Assembly: GCF_021545785.1 (NCBI RefSeq)
Contig: NZ_CP079801.1
Location: 2,724,001-2,788,000, forward strand
Origin: Halopseudomonas maritima
GTDB taxonomy: Bacteria; Pseudomonadota; Gammaproteobacteria; Pseudomonadales; Pseudomonadaceae
Reading direction: 5' to 3'
DNA length: 64,000 nucleotides
The notes below the pieces were generated by a model. It saw only the letters and a list, made by a program, of their open reading frames with translations. It was not told where the DNA came from and did not search any database. Numbering within the stretch: the first letter of the stretch is position 1; each line of letters starts with the position of its first letter. Both the position numbers and the translations under genes were made by a program. Shown piece after piece: positions 34,487 to 42,512 of the stretch.

Positions 34487-35224
34487 ATGCTCAGCGTCGG
34501 CAGTAGTCTATCCTCCGTCTACCAACCCTCGGCGCTGACCACCTTCACCACGCGTAGCATCTCGGTCAACGAAACCCTCCCTGCAAGCGAGTCTGCCACG
34601 CGCTTCCCTCCTGTCGACGAATCAGACGCTACCGCCGCGCCCGGCACTGATGGCGAGCAGGCGGCGGTTGCCGCTGAGCAGAGCAAGCGCGAGCAGTTAA
34701 GCAAGGCAGAAGCCGAGCTGGCGCTGGCCGAACAGCAGGAAATGTCCGAGTTGGCTGCTCGCGATCGTGAAGTACGTGCGCACGAGCAGGCGCATGTAGC
34801 GGTTGGTGGACAATACGCCGGCACAGCCAGCTACAGCTATGAGCGCGGCCCGGACGGGCGCCAATATGCGGTCGCCGGAGAGGTGCCGATTTCTACATCG
34901 CCGGTGTCGGGCGATCCGCAGGCGACTATCGATAAGATGGAACAGGTGCGCCGCGCCGCGCTGGCGCCGGCCGAGCCCTCCTCGGCAGACCGTGCGATTG
35001 CCGCCCAAGCTGCGCAATTGATTGCCCAGGCGCGGGCCGAACTGGCCACCGCCGAGGCGGATGACAGCGTAGCTACAGCGGCGCCATCGCAGGCCTCCGA
35101 AACGCAAGAACAGAGCGAGGCCGAGGCGACTGGCGAGCCCGCTGCCACGCCGGTTGCCGACCTGGCACTGTATCGCTCCATCGCCGCCGAGCCGGGCGGT
35201 CCGTCACTCCAAGCCTCTGCCTGA
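34487..35224 (+). CDS. SprA-related putative metalloprotease (HExxH)
   Basis: 245 residues. The central block REVRAHEQAHVAVGGQYAG contains HEQAH, an HExxH zinc-protease motif, followed by ASYSYERGPDGRQYAVAGEV, the signature of the SprA-related family. Flanking regions are low-complexity (Ala/Glu/Ser-rich, for example the C-terminal 80 residues). There is no signal peptide. Proteolytic activity is inferred from the motif only. It starts 21 bp after the previous gene and ends 7 bp before a MITE-like element. Confidence 0.8.
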   Translation: MLSVGSSLSSVYQPSALTTFTTRSISVNETLPASESATRFPPVDESDATAAPGTDGEQAAVAAEQSKREQLSKAEAELALAEQQEMSELAARDREVRAHEQAHVAVGGQYAGTASYSYERGPDGRQYAVAGEVPISTSPVSGDPQATIDKMEQVRRAALAPAEPSSADRAIAAQAAQLIAQARAELATAEADDSVATAAPSQASETQEQSEAEATGEPAATPVADLALYRSIAAEPGGPSLQASA

Positions 35225-35231
35225 GCGCTAG

Positions 35232-35493
35232 GGAAGCGCTGATCAATTCCACACGCCCTCTGCGAGTGCTCAAGCGTGTAGATGCAAGACGCGGTGTGCA
35301 GCCAATAGTGGTTCTATTGGCAAGCAGCGCAACGCAGCAGATGCATGCTTGAGCGCCCGCCCTTCGGGGCGTTCGGGCTGGGCCGCACTCTGCGTTGTGA
35401 TTTCTCGACAGGTCTCGACATGCCTTCGAAACCACGCCTTGATTGCGGCCCAGCCTGAACACCAGAGGGCATGCGGAATTAATCAGTGCTTCC
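35232..35493. mobile_element. MITE-like element with 31-bp terminal inverted repeats
   Basis: Ends 35232-35262 and 35463-35493 are inverted copies (consensus start GGAAGCRCTGATYAATTC), identical at about 26 of 31 positions. Inside are a second inverted repeat (GCTCAAGC ... GCTTGAGC) and a small hairpin GCCAATAG / CTATTGGC. No transposase frame is present, so it would be non-autonomous. I see no clear target duplication (flanks CTAG and ATGG). It fills most of the 438-bp gap 35225-35662. Confidence 0.8.
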
Positions 35494-35541
35494 ATGGCTG
35501 CTACCCTCAATTTCAATGATGACATGGCATTCATGCTGGGG

Positions 35542-35587
35542 TTGACAACGCCTTGGCGTAAACGTATGTTTCAAACGTCTGTTTGAA
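35542..35587 (+). promoter_or_regulatory. Promoter of the downstream acyl-CoA dehydrogenase with PsrA-type operator
   Basis: TTGACA (35542-35547), 17-bp spacer, TATGTT (35565-35570), then the inverted repeat TTCAAAC-GTCT-GTTTGAA (35570-35587). The repeat contains CAAAC-N4-GTTTG, which matches the PsrA site (G/C)AAAC-N2-4-GTTT(G/C). Covering the start site, it would repress until long-chain fatty acids release PsrA. Confidence 0.68.
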
Positions 35588-35662
35588 TTGGCTGCGGCGC
35601 AGCCACCAAAACGCAGCCTCGGCTGCCCGTGCATACTGATACAACACTTGAGGTCCAGTACC

Positions 35663-37468
35663 ATGCCCGATTACAAGGCTCCCCTGCGTGACATTCGCTT
35701 CGTCCGCGATGAACTTCTGGGTTATGAAGAACACTATCAGAGCCTGCCCGGCTGCGAAGAAGCCACGCCGGATATGGTCAACGCCATTCTGGAAGAAGGC
35801 GCCAAATTCTGTGAGCAGGTGATTGCTCCGCTGAATCGCGTGGGTGACACCGAAGGCTGCACCTGGAGCCCGGAAGGCGTTAAAACGCCGGCTGGCTTCA
35901 AGGAAGCCTACCAGCAGTACGTTGAAGGCGGCTGGCCGAGCCTGGCGCATGACGTCAACCACGGCGGTCAGGGCCTGCCCGAGTCGCTGGGTCTGGCGAT
36001 CAGCGAAATGGTCGGTCAGGCCAACTGGTCCTGGGGCATGTACCCCGGCCTGTCCCACGGCGCCATGAACACCCTGGACGCCCACGGCACTGACGAGCAG
36101 AAACACACCTACCTGACCAAGCTGGTTTCCGGTCAGTGGACCGGCACCATGTGCCTGACCGAGCCCCATTGCGGTACCGATCTGGGCATGCTGCGTACCA
36201 AGGCAGAGCCACAGGCTGACGGCAGTTACAAGATTTCCGGCACCAAGATTTTCATCTCCTCCGGTGAGCACGACATGGCCGAGAACATCGTCCACATCGT
36301 TCTGGCCCGTCTGCCCGACGCACCGGCCGGCACCAAGGGTATCTCCCTGTTCATCGTGCCCAAGTTCCTGCCGGACACCAACGGTGACGTGGGCGAGCGC
36401 AACGGTGTTGCCTGTGGCTCGCTGGAGCACAAGATGGGTATCCACGGTAACGCGACTTGCGTGATGAACTTTGACGCTGCCACCGGCTACCTGATCGGCC
36501 CGGCGAACAAGGGTCTGAACTGCATGTTCACCTTTATGAACACTGCACGTCTGGGTACTGCGCTGCAGGGTCTGGCACACGCTGAAGTTGGCTTCCAGGG
36601 TGGTATCACTTACGCCCGCGAGCGTCTGCAGATGCGCGCCCTGACTGGCCCGAAAGCGCCGGAAAAGGCAGCTGACCCGATCATCGTGCACCCGGACGTA
36701 CGTCGCATGCTGCTGACCATGAAGGCCTTCGCTGAAGGTAACCGCGCGATGGTTTACTTCACCGCCAAGCAGGTGGATATCGTCAAGAACAGCCAGGACG
36801 CCGAGCAGAAGAAGCAAGCTGATGCCATGCTGGCGTTCCTGACGCCGATTGCCAAAGCGTTCATGACTGAAGTTGGTTTTGAAGCAGCCAACCACGGCGT
36901 ACAGATCTACGGCGGCCACGGCTTTATCGCTGAATGGGGCATGGAGCAGAACGTTCGTGATGCTCGTATCTCCATGCTGTACGAAGGCACCACCGGCATT
37001 CAGGCGCTGGACCTGCTGGGTCGCAAGATTCTGATGACCCAGGGTGAGGCGCTCAAGGGCTTCACCAAGATCGTGCACAAGTTCTGCCAGGCCAACGAAG
37101 GTAACGAGGCCATTGGCGAGTTTGTTGCTCCGCTGGCCGCGCTGAACAAGGAATGGGGCGATCTGACCATGAAGGTCGGCATGGCTGCCATGAAAGACCG
37201 TGAAATGGTTGGTGCCGCGTCTGTGGATTACCTGATGTACAGCGGCTACGCCTGCCTGGCCTACTTCTGGGCTGACATGGCCCGTGTTGCAGCGGAGAAA
37301 CTGGCTGCCGGCACCAGCGAAGAAGGCTTCTACAAGGCCAAGCTGCAGACTGCGCGCTTCTACTTCCAGCGCATCCTGCCGCGCACCCGTGCCCACGTCG
37401 ACTCCATGCTCTCCGGTGCCGACAACCTGATGGACATGGATGTAGAGAACTTCGCACTGGGTTACTGA
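35663..37468 (+). CDS. Acyl-CoA dehydrogenase, FadE-type, 601 residues
   Basis: 601 residues, same architecture as the paralogue at 25.7 kb: FAD site GTMCLTEPHCGTDLGMLRTK, GSYKISGTKIFISSGEHDMA, VQIYGGHGFIAEWGMEQNVR and ISMLYEGTTGIQALDLLGRK, plus the extra C-terminal domain. It is the counterpart of the acyl-CoA dehydrogenase that follows the bio region in P. aeruginosa. The start is the ATG at 35663 (MPDYKAPLRDIRFVRDELLG). A promoter with PsrA-type operator lies upstream and a strong terminator downstream, so it is a single-gene unit induced by fatty acids (inferred). Confidence 0.95.
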   Translation: MPDYKAPLRDIRFVRDELLGYEEHYQSLPGCEEATPDMVNAILEEGAKFCEQVIAPLNRVGDTEGCTWSPEGVKTPAGFKEAYQQYVEGGWPSLAHDVNHGGQGLPESLGLAISEMVGQANWSWGMYPGLSHGAMNTLDAHGTDEQKHTYLTKLVSGQWTGTMCLTEPHCGTDLGMLRTKAEPQADGSYKISGTKIFISSGEHDMAENIVHIVLARLPDAPAGTKGISLFIVPKFLPDTNGDVGERNGVACGSLEHKMGIHGNATCVMNFDAATGYLIGPANKGLNCMFTFMNTARLGTALQGLAHAEVGFQGGITYARERLQMRALTGPKAPEKAADPIIVHPDVRRMLLTMKAFAEGNRAMVYFTAKQVDIVKNSQDAEQKKQADAMLAFLTPIAKAFMTEVGFEAANHGVQIYGGHGFIAEWGMEQNVRDARISMLYEGTTGIQALDLLGRKILMTQGEALKGFTKIVHKFCQANEGNEAIGEFVAPLAALNKEWGDLTMKVGMAAMKDREMVGAASVDYLMYSGYACLAYFWADMARVAAEKLAAGTSEEGFYKAKLQTARFYFQRILPRTRAHVDSMLSGADNLMDMDVENFALGY

Positions 37469-37495
37469 TCCAGCACTGCGTTGTTCTAATTGAAA

Positions 37496-37525
37496 AAGCC
37501 GCCCCGGTGACGGGGCGGCTTTTTT
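37496..37525 (+). terminator. Intrinsic terminator after the acyl-CoA dehydrogenase gene
   Basis: 11-bp stem AAGCCGCCCCG / CGGGGCGGCTT with GTGA loop, followed by six T residues, 27 bp after the stop. The remaining bases to the convergent egtB stop (37526-37687) hold nothing I can identify. Confidence 0.9.
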
Positions 37526-37687
37526 GTGTCTGCTCGCTCGCCTTTGTGGTGGTGTGTGCCAAGGTAGAAAAGGGGCTTACTCCACCTACAGGGGAGGGCC
37601 GCGCTGCAGGGTGGTCATCGCGCAGCGTTGGCCACCGGAACCTGATGTGTGTTGTACACGTCGAGGCTCAATAAAAGGACGCGTTGT

Positions 37688-38902
37688 TCAGGCGTCGCGC
37701 GCCAGGCGCAGTCCGCTGAATTGCCACTGTGCAGCCGGGGGAAAGAAGTTGCGGTACGAGGGTCTGCTATGGCCCGCCGGTGTAGCACAGGAGCTGCCGC
37801 GCAGCACCATCTGGTTGATCATGAATTTGCCGTTGTATTCGCCCACGGCGCCCGCGGCCGGCTGGTAACCGGGGTAGGGCAAATAGGCGCTGTTGGTCCA
37901 TTGCCAAACCTCGCCGAACAGCCCTGGCAGCGCCGGCTCGGTTCGCGCTGCATGTTCCCATTCGGCCTCGGTTGGCAGTCGTGCGCCGGCCCAGCGGGCA
38001 TAGGCGTCGGCTTCATACAGGCTGACGTGGGACACCGGCGCATCGAGCCTCAGTGCTTGCAGGCCCGCCAGGGTGAAGGCCTGCCAGCCGTGGTCCGGTC
38101 CGCGTTGCCAGTACAGGGGCGCTTGCGACTGGTGCTGGCATACCCAGTCCCAGCCGTCGGACAACCACAGCTCGGGGCGCTGATAGCCGCCGTCTTCGAT
38201 AAAGTCCACAAAGTCGCGGTTGCTGACATTGCGCTCGCCAAGCAGGAAGGGATCCAGCCACACCTTGTGGCAAGGGCCTTCATTGTCATAGCTGAAGTGC
38301 TGGTCGGATGCGCCGATCATGCATAGACCGCCCTGGAACTTCCGATAGGCACCGGGCTGACTGGCGTCGGCGGCAGATGTGTGTTCAGGAGCGTCGGCGC
38401 ACCAGGCCGGACGTAGCGGGTTACAGAAAAAGTGGTGTTTCAGGTCGGTCAGCATCAGCTCCTGGTGCTGCTGTTCGTGCTGCAAACCAAGGGTCACCAG
38501 TGCGGCGAGAGAGGTGCTTGGCTGGCAGTCCGCCAGCGTGCGGTGCATGTGTTGATCCACCTGCCTGCGGTAGTACAACACTTCATCGAGAGTGGGCCGT
38601 GACAGCAGGCCGCGCTCGGCTCGCAAGTGTCGCTCGCCAATACCCACGTAATAGGAGTTGAACAATACCTTGTAGCTGGGATCAATTACGCCGGGCGGGT
38701 CGGGCAAGGAGGCGAGCACAAAGGTCTCGAAGAACCAGGTGGTATGCGCCAAGTGCCACTTAAGCGGACTGGCGTCGGGCATGGACTGTAGCTGGCAGTC
38801 TTCGGCGCTGAGCCCGCGAACCAGCTCCAGCGAATGCGCACGAATCCGGGCGTAGTCCAGCTGCAGGTGGTTGGCGGCTCCCTGGCCGGCTGGACGGTTC
38901 AT
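37688..38902 (-). CDS. egtB: Ergothioneine biosynthesis protein EgtB (iron sulfoxide synthase)
   Basis: 404 residues: an N-terminal DinB_2 helical domain and a C-terminal formylglycine-enzyme-like domain. The iron ligands are visible: His53 in WHLAHTTWFF and His142/His146 in GLQHEQQHQELM (HX3HXE). The C-terminal domain has the FGE motifs (SLYEADAYARWAGARLPTEA and VLRGSSCATP). EgtB joins a sulphur donor to trimethylhistidine. No egtA/egtC gene is adjacent, so cysteine may be the donor. An SenA-type selenoneine enzyme is an alternative, but no senB/senC gene is adjacent. It overlaps egtD by ATGA. Confidence 0.9.
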   Translation of the reverse strand: MNRPAGQGAANHLQLDYARIRAHSLELVRGLSAEDCQLQSMPDASPLKWHLAHTTWFFETFVLASLPDPPGVIDPSYKVLFNSYYVGIGERHLRAERGLLSRPTLDEVLYYRRQVDQHMHRTLADCQPSTSLAALVTLGLQHEQQHQELMLTDLKHHFFCNPLRPAWCADAPEHTSAADASQPGAYRKFQGGLCMIGASDQHFSYDNEGPCHKVWLDPFLLGERNVSNRDFVDFIEDGGYQRPELWLSDGWDWVCQHQSQAPLYWQRGPDHGWQAFTLAGLQALRLDAPVSHVSLYEADAYARWAGARLPTEAEWEHAARTEPALPGLFGEVWQWTNSAYLPYPGYQPAAGAVGEYNGKFMINQMVLRGSSCATPAGHSRPSYRNFFPPAAQWQFSGLRLARDA

Positions 38903-39879
38903 ACCGGCTCCGCCAGAAAGACCCCGAACCAGTCTTGCGGGTCGGTCCAGTACTGGTTGCAACGCAGGCCGCTGGCGGCGAGGAGGGCGCGAAACTCATC
39001 CAGACTGTATTTGTGGGAGTACTCCGTCACTATGTGTTCACCGGCGCCAAAGTAGCGGCGGGTGTGGCGAGCCAGACGAACGCTATGACGCTCGCGAGCT
39101 ACCAGTCGCATCTCGATGCGCCTATGGGCTTCATCGAAATGGGCCTGATGGCGAAACAGCTCGGGCTGGAATTCCGCACCAAGCTCTCGATTGACCACGT
39201 TGAGCACGTTCAGGTTAAACGCCGCGGTGACACCGCTGGCGTCGTCGTAGGCGGCCTCCAGAATGGCGCGTGGCTTGAGCAGGTCGGCACCAATCAGCAG
39301 CCGTCCGCGTTCTCCGCAATGGGTGCTTATGCGTTTGAGAAAGTGCATGGCCTGGCGGGGCTCGAAGTTGCCAATTGAGGAGCCGGGGTAGAAGAACACC
39401 GGCGCCTCCTCGGGCCGTTCGGCCAGCAGATCATGTAGCTCAAGGTGTTGGGTGAAGTCGCAGACCAAACCGATGCACTCAAGGTTTGGATTGGCCCGGG
39501 CGACAGCCGCCATTGAGTTGTGTAGAAACTCCCCTGCGATGTCGACGCCAATTACGCGCGCCGGGCGCACGGCGCCCAACCACTGCAGCGTCTTGCTGCA
39601 ATCGCCGCAGCCCAGGTCGACCCATTGCGGGTTGTTTGGCAGCTGAGCGGCGATGGCCTCACGGTAGTCCGTGAAGATCTGCGCCTCGGTACGGGTGGGG
39701 TAGTACTCGTCGAGGCGGCAGATGTCGGTGAACAGCGTGCAGCCCCGGTCATCGTAGAGGTACTTTGGATCGATGTGGGCAGTTGGCTGCAGCAGCCCCT
39801 GCAGAAGTTGCTGATGTTGGTCCTGGGCTGGCAGGCGCGGGGTTGTCTCGAGTCTAGGCAGATCAAAGGCAAGGCTCAC
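38899..39879 (-). CDS. egtD: L-histidine N-alpha-methyltransferase EgtD
   Basis: 326 residues from a GTG at 39879 with GAGGAGG upstream. The motifs YLYDDRGCTLFTDICRLDEY, WVDLGCGDCSKT (SAM site) and FYPGSSIGNFEP are characteristic of EgtD, which makes trimethylhistidine (hercynine) from histidine. It is the first gene of a two-gene egtD-egtB operon; the ATG of egtB overlaps its stop. The pair supports ergothioneine production, an antioxidant thiol. Confidence 0.95.
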   Translation of the reverse strand: MSLAFDLPRLETTPRLPAQDQHQQLLQGLLQPTAHIDPKYLYDDRGCTLFTDICRLDEYYPTRTEAQIFTDYREAIAAQLPNNPQWVDLGCGDCSKTLQWLGAVRPARVIGVDIAGEFLHNSMAAVARANPNLECIGLVCDFTQHLELHDLLAERPEEAPVFFYPGSSIGNFEPRQAMHFLKRISTHCGERGRLLIGADLLKPRAILEAAYDDASGVTAAFNLNVLNVVNRELGAEFQPELFRHQAHFDEAHRRIEMRLVARERHSVRLARHTRRYFGAGEHIVTEYSHKYSLDEFRALLAASGLRCNQYWTDPQDWFGVFLAEPV

Positions 39880-39987
39880 AAAGCATCCTCCTCTGCAGGT
39901 TAAAGTTAAAACCTAGCAGCGGGTTGCGCGATGCGCCAAGATGATCCCGGTAGATGTCCCGGGACTGTGATCCCGTGCCGAGCTGGC

Positions 39988-40518
39988 TCAGAGCCCCTTG
40001 GCGTCGTCAGCCAGCACGCGGATAGCCTTGAACAGCTTGCGCGCAGCCGCTGGCGGCTTGTTTTGCTCGGCCTCGCGGTTGGCCTGGCGCACCAGCTGGC
40101 GCAGGTGCTGGCGATCGGCGTTGGGGTAGGCGAGCATAAACAGTTCCAGCTCATCGGCGCGACCTGTCAGCAGGCGATCACGCCAGCGCTCAATCTGATG
40201 AAAGTGCTGGTTGTGCGCCTGACTGCCGCTGTCGAGCAGGTCTACGTACTGCTGAATGCGCTCTACGTCCTGGTCGCGCATCAGTTTGCCGACAAAGCTC
40301 ATGTGGCGCTTGAGGGCGCCTCGGGCTGTGTGGCGATGGGCTTCGGCCAGCGCCAGGCGCAGCTTGTCGGTCAGCTCCAGCTTGGCCAGCTGGTCGGGCT
40401 TGAGTGCGATCAGACGCTTGCCCAGATCCTGCAGGGCGTCCATTTCCCGCTTGATCTGGGTTTTGCTTTTGCCCTCTTCTTCGGGCTCCAGCGCGTCGTC
40501 TTCGTGAAATTCGGTCAT
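39988..40518 (-). CDS. darP: Ribosome biogenesis factor DarP (YjgA)
   Basis: 176 residues, highly charged and helical (MTEFHEDDALEPEEEGKSKT, IKREMDALQDLGKRLIALKP, RHTARGALKRHMSFVGKLMR). This is the DUF615/YjgA family, a factor in late 50S subunit assembly. Start ATG at 40518; the frame upstream is non-coding. It diverges from pmbA across 133 bp, the arrangement usual in Pseudomonas and enterobacteria. Confidence 0.93.
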   Translation of the reverse strand: MTEFHEDDALEPEEEGKSKTQIKREMDALQDLGKRLIALKPDQLAKLELTDKLRLALAEAHRHTARGALKRHMSFVGKLMRDQDVERIQQYVDLLDSGSQAHNQHFHQIERWRDRLLTGRADELELFMLAYPNADRQHLRQLVRQANREAEQNKPPAAARKLFKAIRVLADDAKGL

Positions 40519-40651
40519 GGTGTTCCTGTCGGCGGTGCCGTACAGCAGTGTTTCGGGCCGCACATGATACTCCTTTGTGGTGCGGCGAGACCAATGCGTG
40601 GTGGTATCCGCTGGCAACCTCGCTACAATGGCCGTCTGCTTTGGAGGTGAC

Positions 40652-42007
40652 ATGAGCGCGAATACAACCAGCGTAGCCGAAAGTCCGCAGGCGCTGCGCG
40701 AGATGCTGGAACAGCGGGTGGCCTTTATCGTCGAGCAGGCTCGGCGCCAGGGGGCGACGGCCAGCGAAGTCGGCGTCAGCCAAAATACGGGCCTGTCGGT
40801 GAGTGTGCGCAACCGCGAGGTCGAGACGGTCGAGTTCAACCGTGATCAAGGGTTTGCGATCACCCTCTACGCTGGTCAGCGCAAGGGTAGTGTCAGCACC
40901 TCCGATACCTCTGACGAGGCCATCATCAAGGCGGTAGAGACGGCGCTGGTGATTGCCCGCCACGCCAGTGAGGACCCGTGCGCCGGGTTGGCAGACGCCG
41001 AGCTGATGGCGACCGATTTGCCCGATCTTGATCTGTTCCACCCTTGGCAGTTGAGCGCTGAAGACGCTATTGAGCGAGCACTGTTGTTGGAGGCTGCGGC
41101 GCTGGATGTTGACCCGCGGCTGGTCAGTGACAGCGCCCAGATCAGTACTCAGCAGGGCTGCCGCGTGTACGGCAACAGCCATGGTTTTATTGGCAGCGCC
41201 TTGAGCAGCCGGCATAGCAGCGCTGCGGTACTGATTGCTTCCTCCGAGCAGGGAATGCAGCGTGATTACTGGTACGCCGTGGACCGCGTGCCCGAGCGCT
41301 TGGCCAGTGAAGAGTCGGTTGGCCGCAAGGCGGCGCAGCGCACGCTGGCGCGCTTGCAGCCGCGCTCGGTGAAAACGGCCAAGGTGCCGGTGCTGTTCGC
41401 CGCTGATCAGGCGGCGGGCCTGGTTGGCCATCTGTTTGGTGCCATCTCTGGTGGCGCCGTTTACCGCGAGTCCACCTTCCTGCTGGATGCGATGGGGCAG
41501 CCGGTTTTCCCCGAGTGGATGCGCATGCACGAGACGCCCTATCTGCGTCAGGGCTTGGGTAGCTCAGCCTTTGACGGCGATGGACTGCAGACCCGCGAGC
41601 AGGCGTTTATCGACCAAGGCCGGTTGAGCAGTTGGCTGCTCAGCACCTACTCAGGCCGCAAGCTGGGCTTGCCCAGCACCGCTAACGCCGGTGGTGTGCA
41701 TAACCTGCAGGTCAGCAGCAATGCGGGCGATCTGAATGCGCTGCTCAAGGAAATGGGCACCGGCCTGCTGGTAACCGAGCTGATGGGGCAGGGCGTCAAT
41801 GGCGTGACCGGGGACTACTCGCGGGGCGCCGGTGGCTTTTGGGTTGAGAACGGTGAAATCCAGTACCCGGTCAGCGAAGTCACTATCGCCGGCAACCTGC
41901 GCGACATGTACAGCAACCTGCGCTGTGTCGGTTCCGACGTTGAGCGTCGTGGTAACTATCTGACGGGGAGTTGGTTGGTGGATGGGATGACAGTAGGGGG
42001 CAGCTAG
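40652..42007 (+). CDS. pmbA: Metalloprotease subunit PmbA/TldE
   Basis: 451 residues of the TldD/PmbA family, the TldE partner in the TldD-TldE heterodimeric zinc protease that processes peptide antibiotics and the antitoxin CcdA in E. coli. Sequence features include STSDTSDEAIIKAVETALVI, GNSHGFIGSALSSRHSS and the C-terminal GNYLTGSWLVDGMTVGGS. The HExxH zinc site is expected in TldD, not here. Start ATG at 40652 after GGAGGTGAC. The stop overlaps a hairpin, followed by heptamer element C. Confidence 0.95.
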   Translation: MSANTTSVAESPQALREMLEQRVAFIVEQARRQGATASEVGVSQNTGLSVSVRNREVETVEFNRDQGFAITLYAGQRKGSVSTSDTSDEAIIKAVETALVIARHASEDPCAGLADAELMATDLPDLDLFHPWQLSAEDAIERALLLEAAALDVDPRLVSDSAQISTQQGCRVYGNSHGFIGSALSSRHSSAAVLIASSEQGMQRDYWYAVDRVPERLASEESVGRKAAQRTLARLQPRSVKTAKVPVLFAADQAAGLVGHLFGAISGGAVYRESTFLLDAMGQPVFPEWMRMHETPYLRQGLGSSAFDGDGLQTREQAFIDQGRLSSWLLSTYSGRKLGLPSTANAGGVHNLQVSSNAGDLNALLKEMGTGLLVTELMGQGVNGVTGDYSRGAGGFWVENGEIQYPVSEVTIAGNLRDMYSNLRCVGSDVERRGNYLTGSWLVDGMTVGGS

Positions 42008-42023
42008 CGGCGAAAGCCGCTAG
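42004..42023 (+). terminator. Hairpin at the end of pmbA
   Basis: CTAGCGGC / GCCGCTAG, 8-bp stem with GAAA tetraloop overlapping the pmbA stop codon (42005-42007). No T-tract follows, and heptamer element C starts directly after. Confidence 0.5.
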
Positions 42024-42235
42024 GGCTGGAGGCTTGAAGCTGGAAGCTTGAAGCAGTCCGAGTTGCCGCGGGTATTGGTGTTTAGTTTTGGGGCTGAAAG
42101 CTGCAGGCTTGAAGCGGTCTGAGTCGCTGCGAGTATTGGTTCTTCGTTTATGTTCCGTTGACATGTTTTGCCTCGGACTCACCCTGTCCAGCCTCCAGCC
42201 TCCAGCCTCCAGCCTCCAGCCTCCAGCCTCCAGCC
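42024..42235. repeat. Heptamer hairpin element, copy C, with duplicated core
   Basis: Left half has the core twice: GCTTGAAGCAGTCCGAG (42046-42062) and GCTTGAAGCGGTCTGAG (42107-42123), each followed by a GTATTGGT-type stretch, so about 61 bp is tandemly duplicated. Right arm: seven perfect TCCAGCC units (42187-42235), preceded by CTCGGACTC, complementary to the TCCGAG of the core. It spans the convergent pmbA-ptsO gap, ending 4 bp before the ptsO stop. Confidence 0.87.
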
Positions 42236-42239
42236 TGTT

Positions 42240-42512
42240 TTACTCCCCTTCCCCAAAGTAGTCGTTGATCAGCTCCAGCAGGGCGGCCATGGCGTCGTCG
42301 GCCTGGTCGCCTTCGCAACTGATGCACACTTCGGTACCTTTGCTGGCGGCGAGCATCATGACTTGCATGATGCTTTTGCCGTCGACCTGGTTCTCTTCAT
42401 CCAGGCCGATGCCCACCTTGCAGCCGTATTGATTGGCGACGCCGACAAACTTGGCGGCGGCGCGGGCGTGCAGGCCCAGCTTGTTGATGATGAGAACGCG
42501 GGTGTTGGACAT
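42240..42512 (-). CDS. ptsO: Phosphocarrier protein NPr
   Basis: 90 residues of the HPr fold. The phosphorylated histidine is His15 in KLGLHARAAAKF; the regulatory serine region is DGKSIMQVMMLAAS. In the nitrogen PTS it takes phosphate from EI-Ntr (PtsP) and passes it to EIIA-Ntr (PtsN, two genes upstream). The ATG overlaps the rapZ stop by one base (TGATG). Confidence 0.95.
   Translation of the reverse strand: MSNTRVLIINKLGLHARAAAKFVGVANQYGCKVGIGLDEENQVDGKSIMQVMMLAASKGTEVCISCEGDQADDAMAALLELINDYFGEGE

Noticed and set aside
35531..37396. Minus-strand open frame of 621 codons opposite the fadE-like gene
   Set aside because: The plus strand encodes an intact acyl-CoA dehydrogenase; the antisense product is His/Gln-rich with no family signature.
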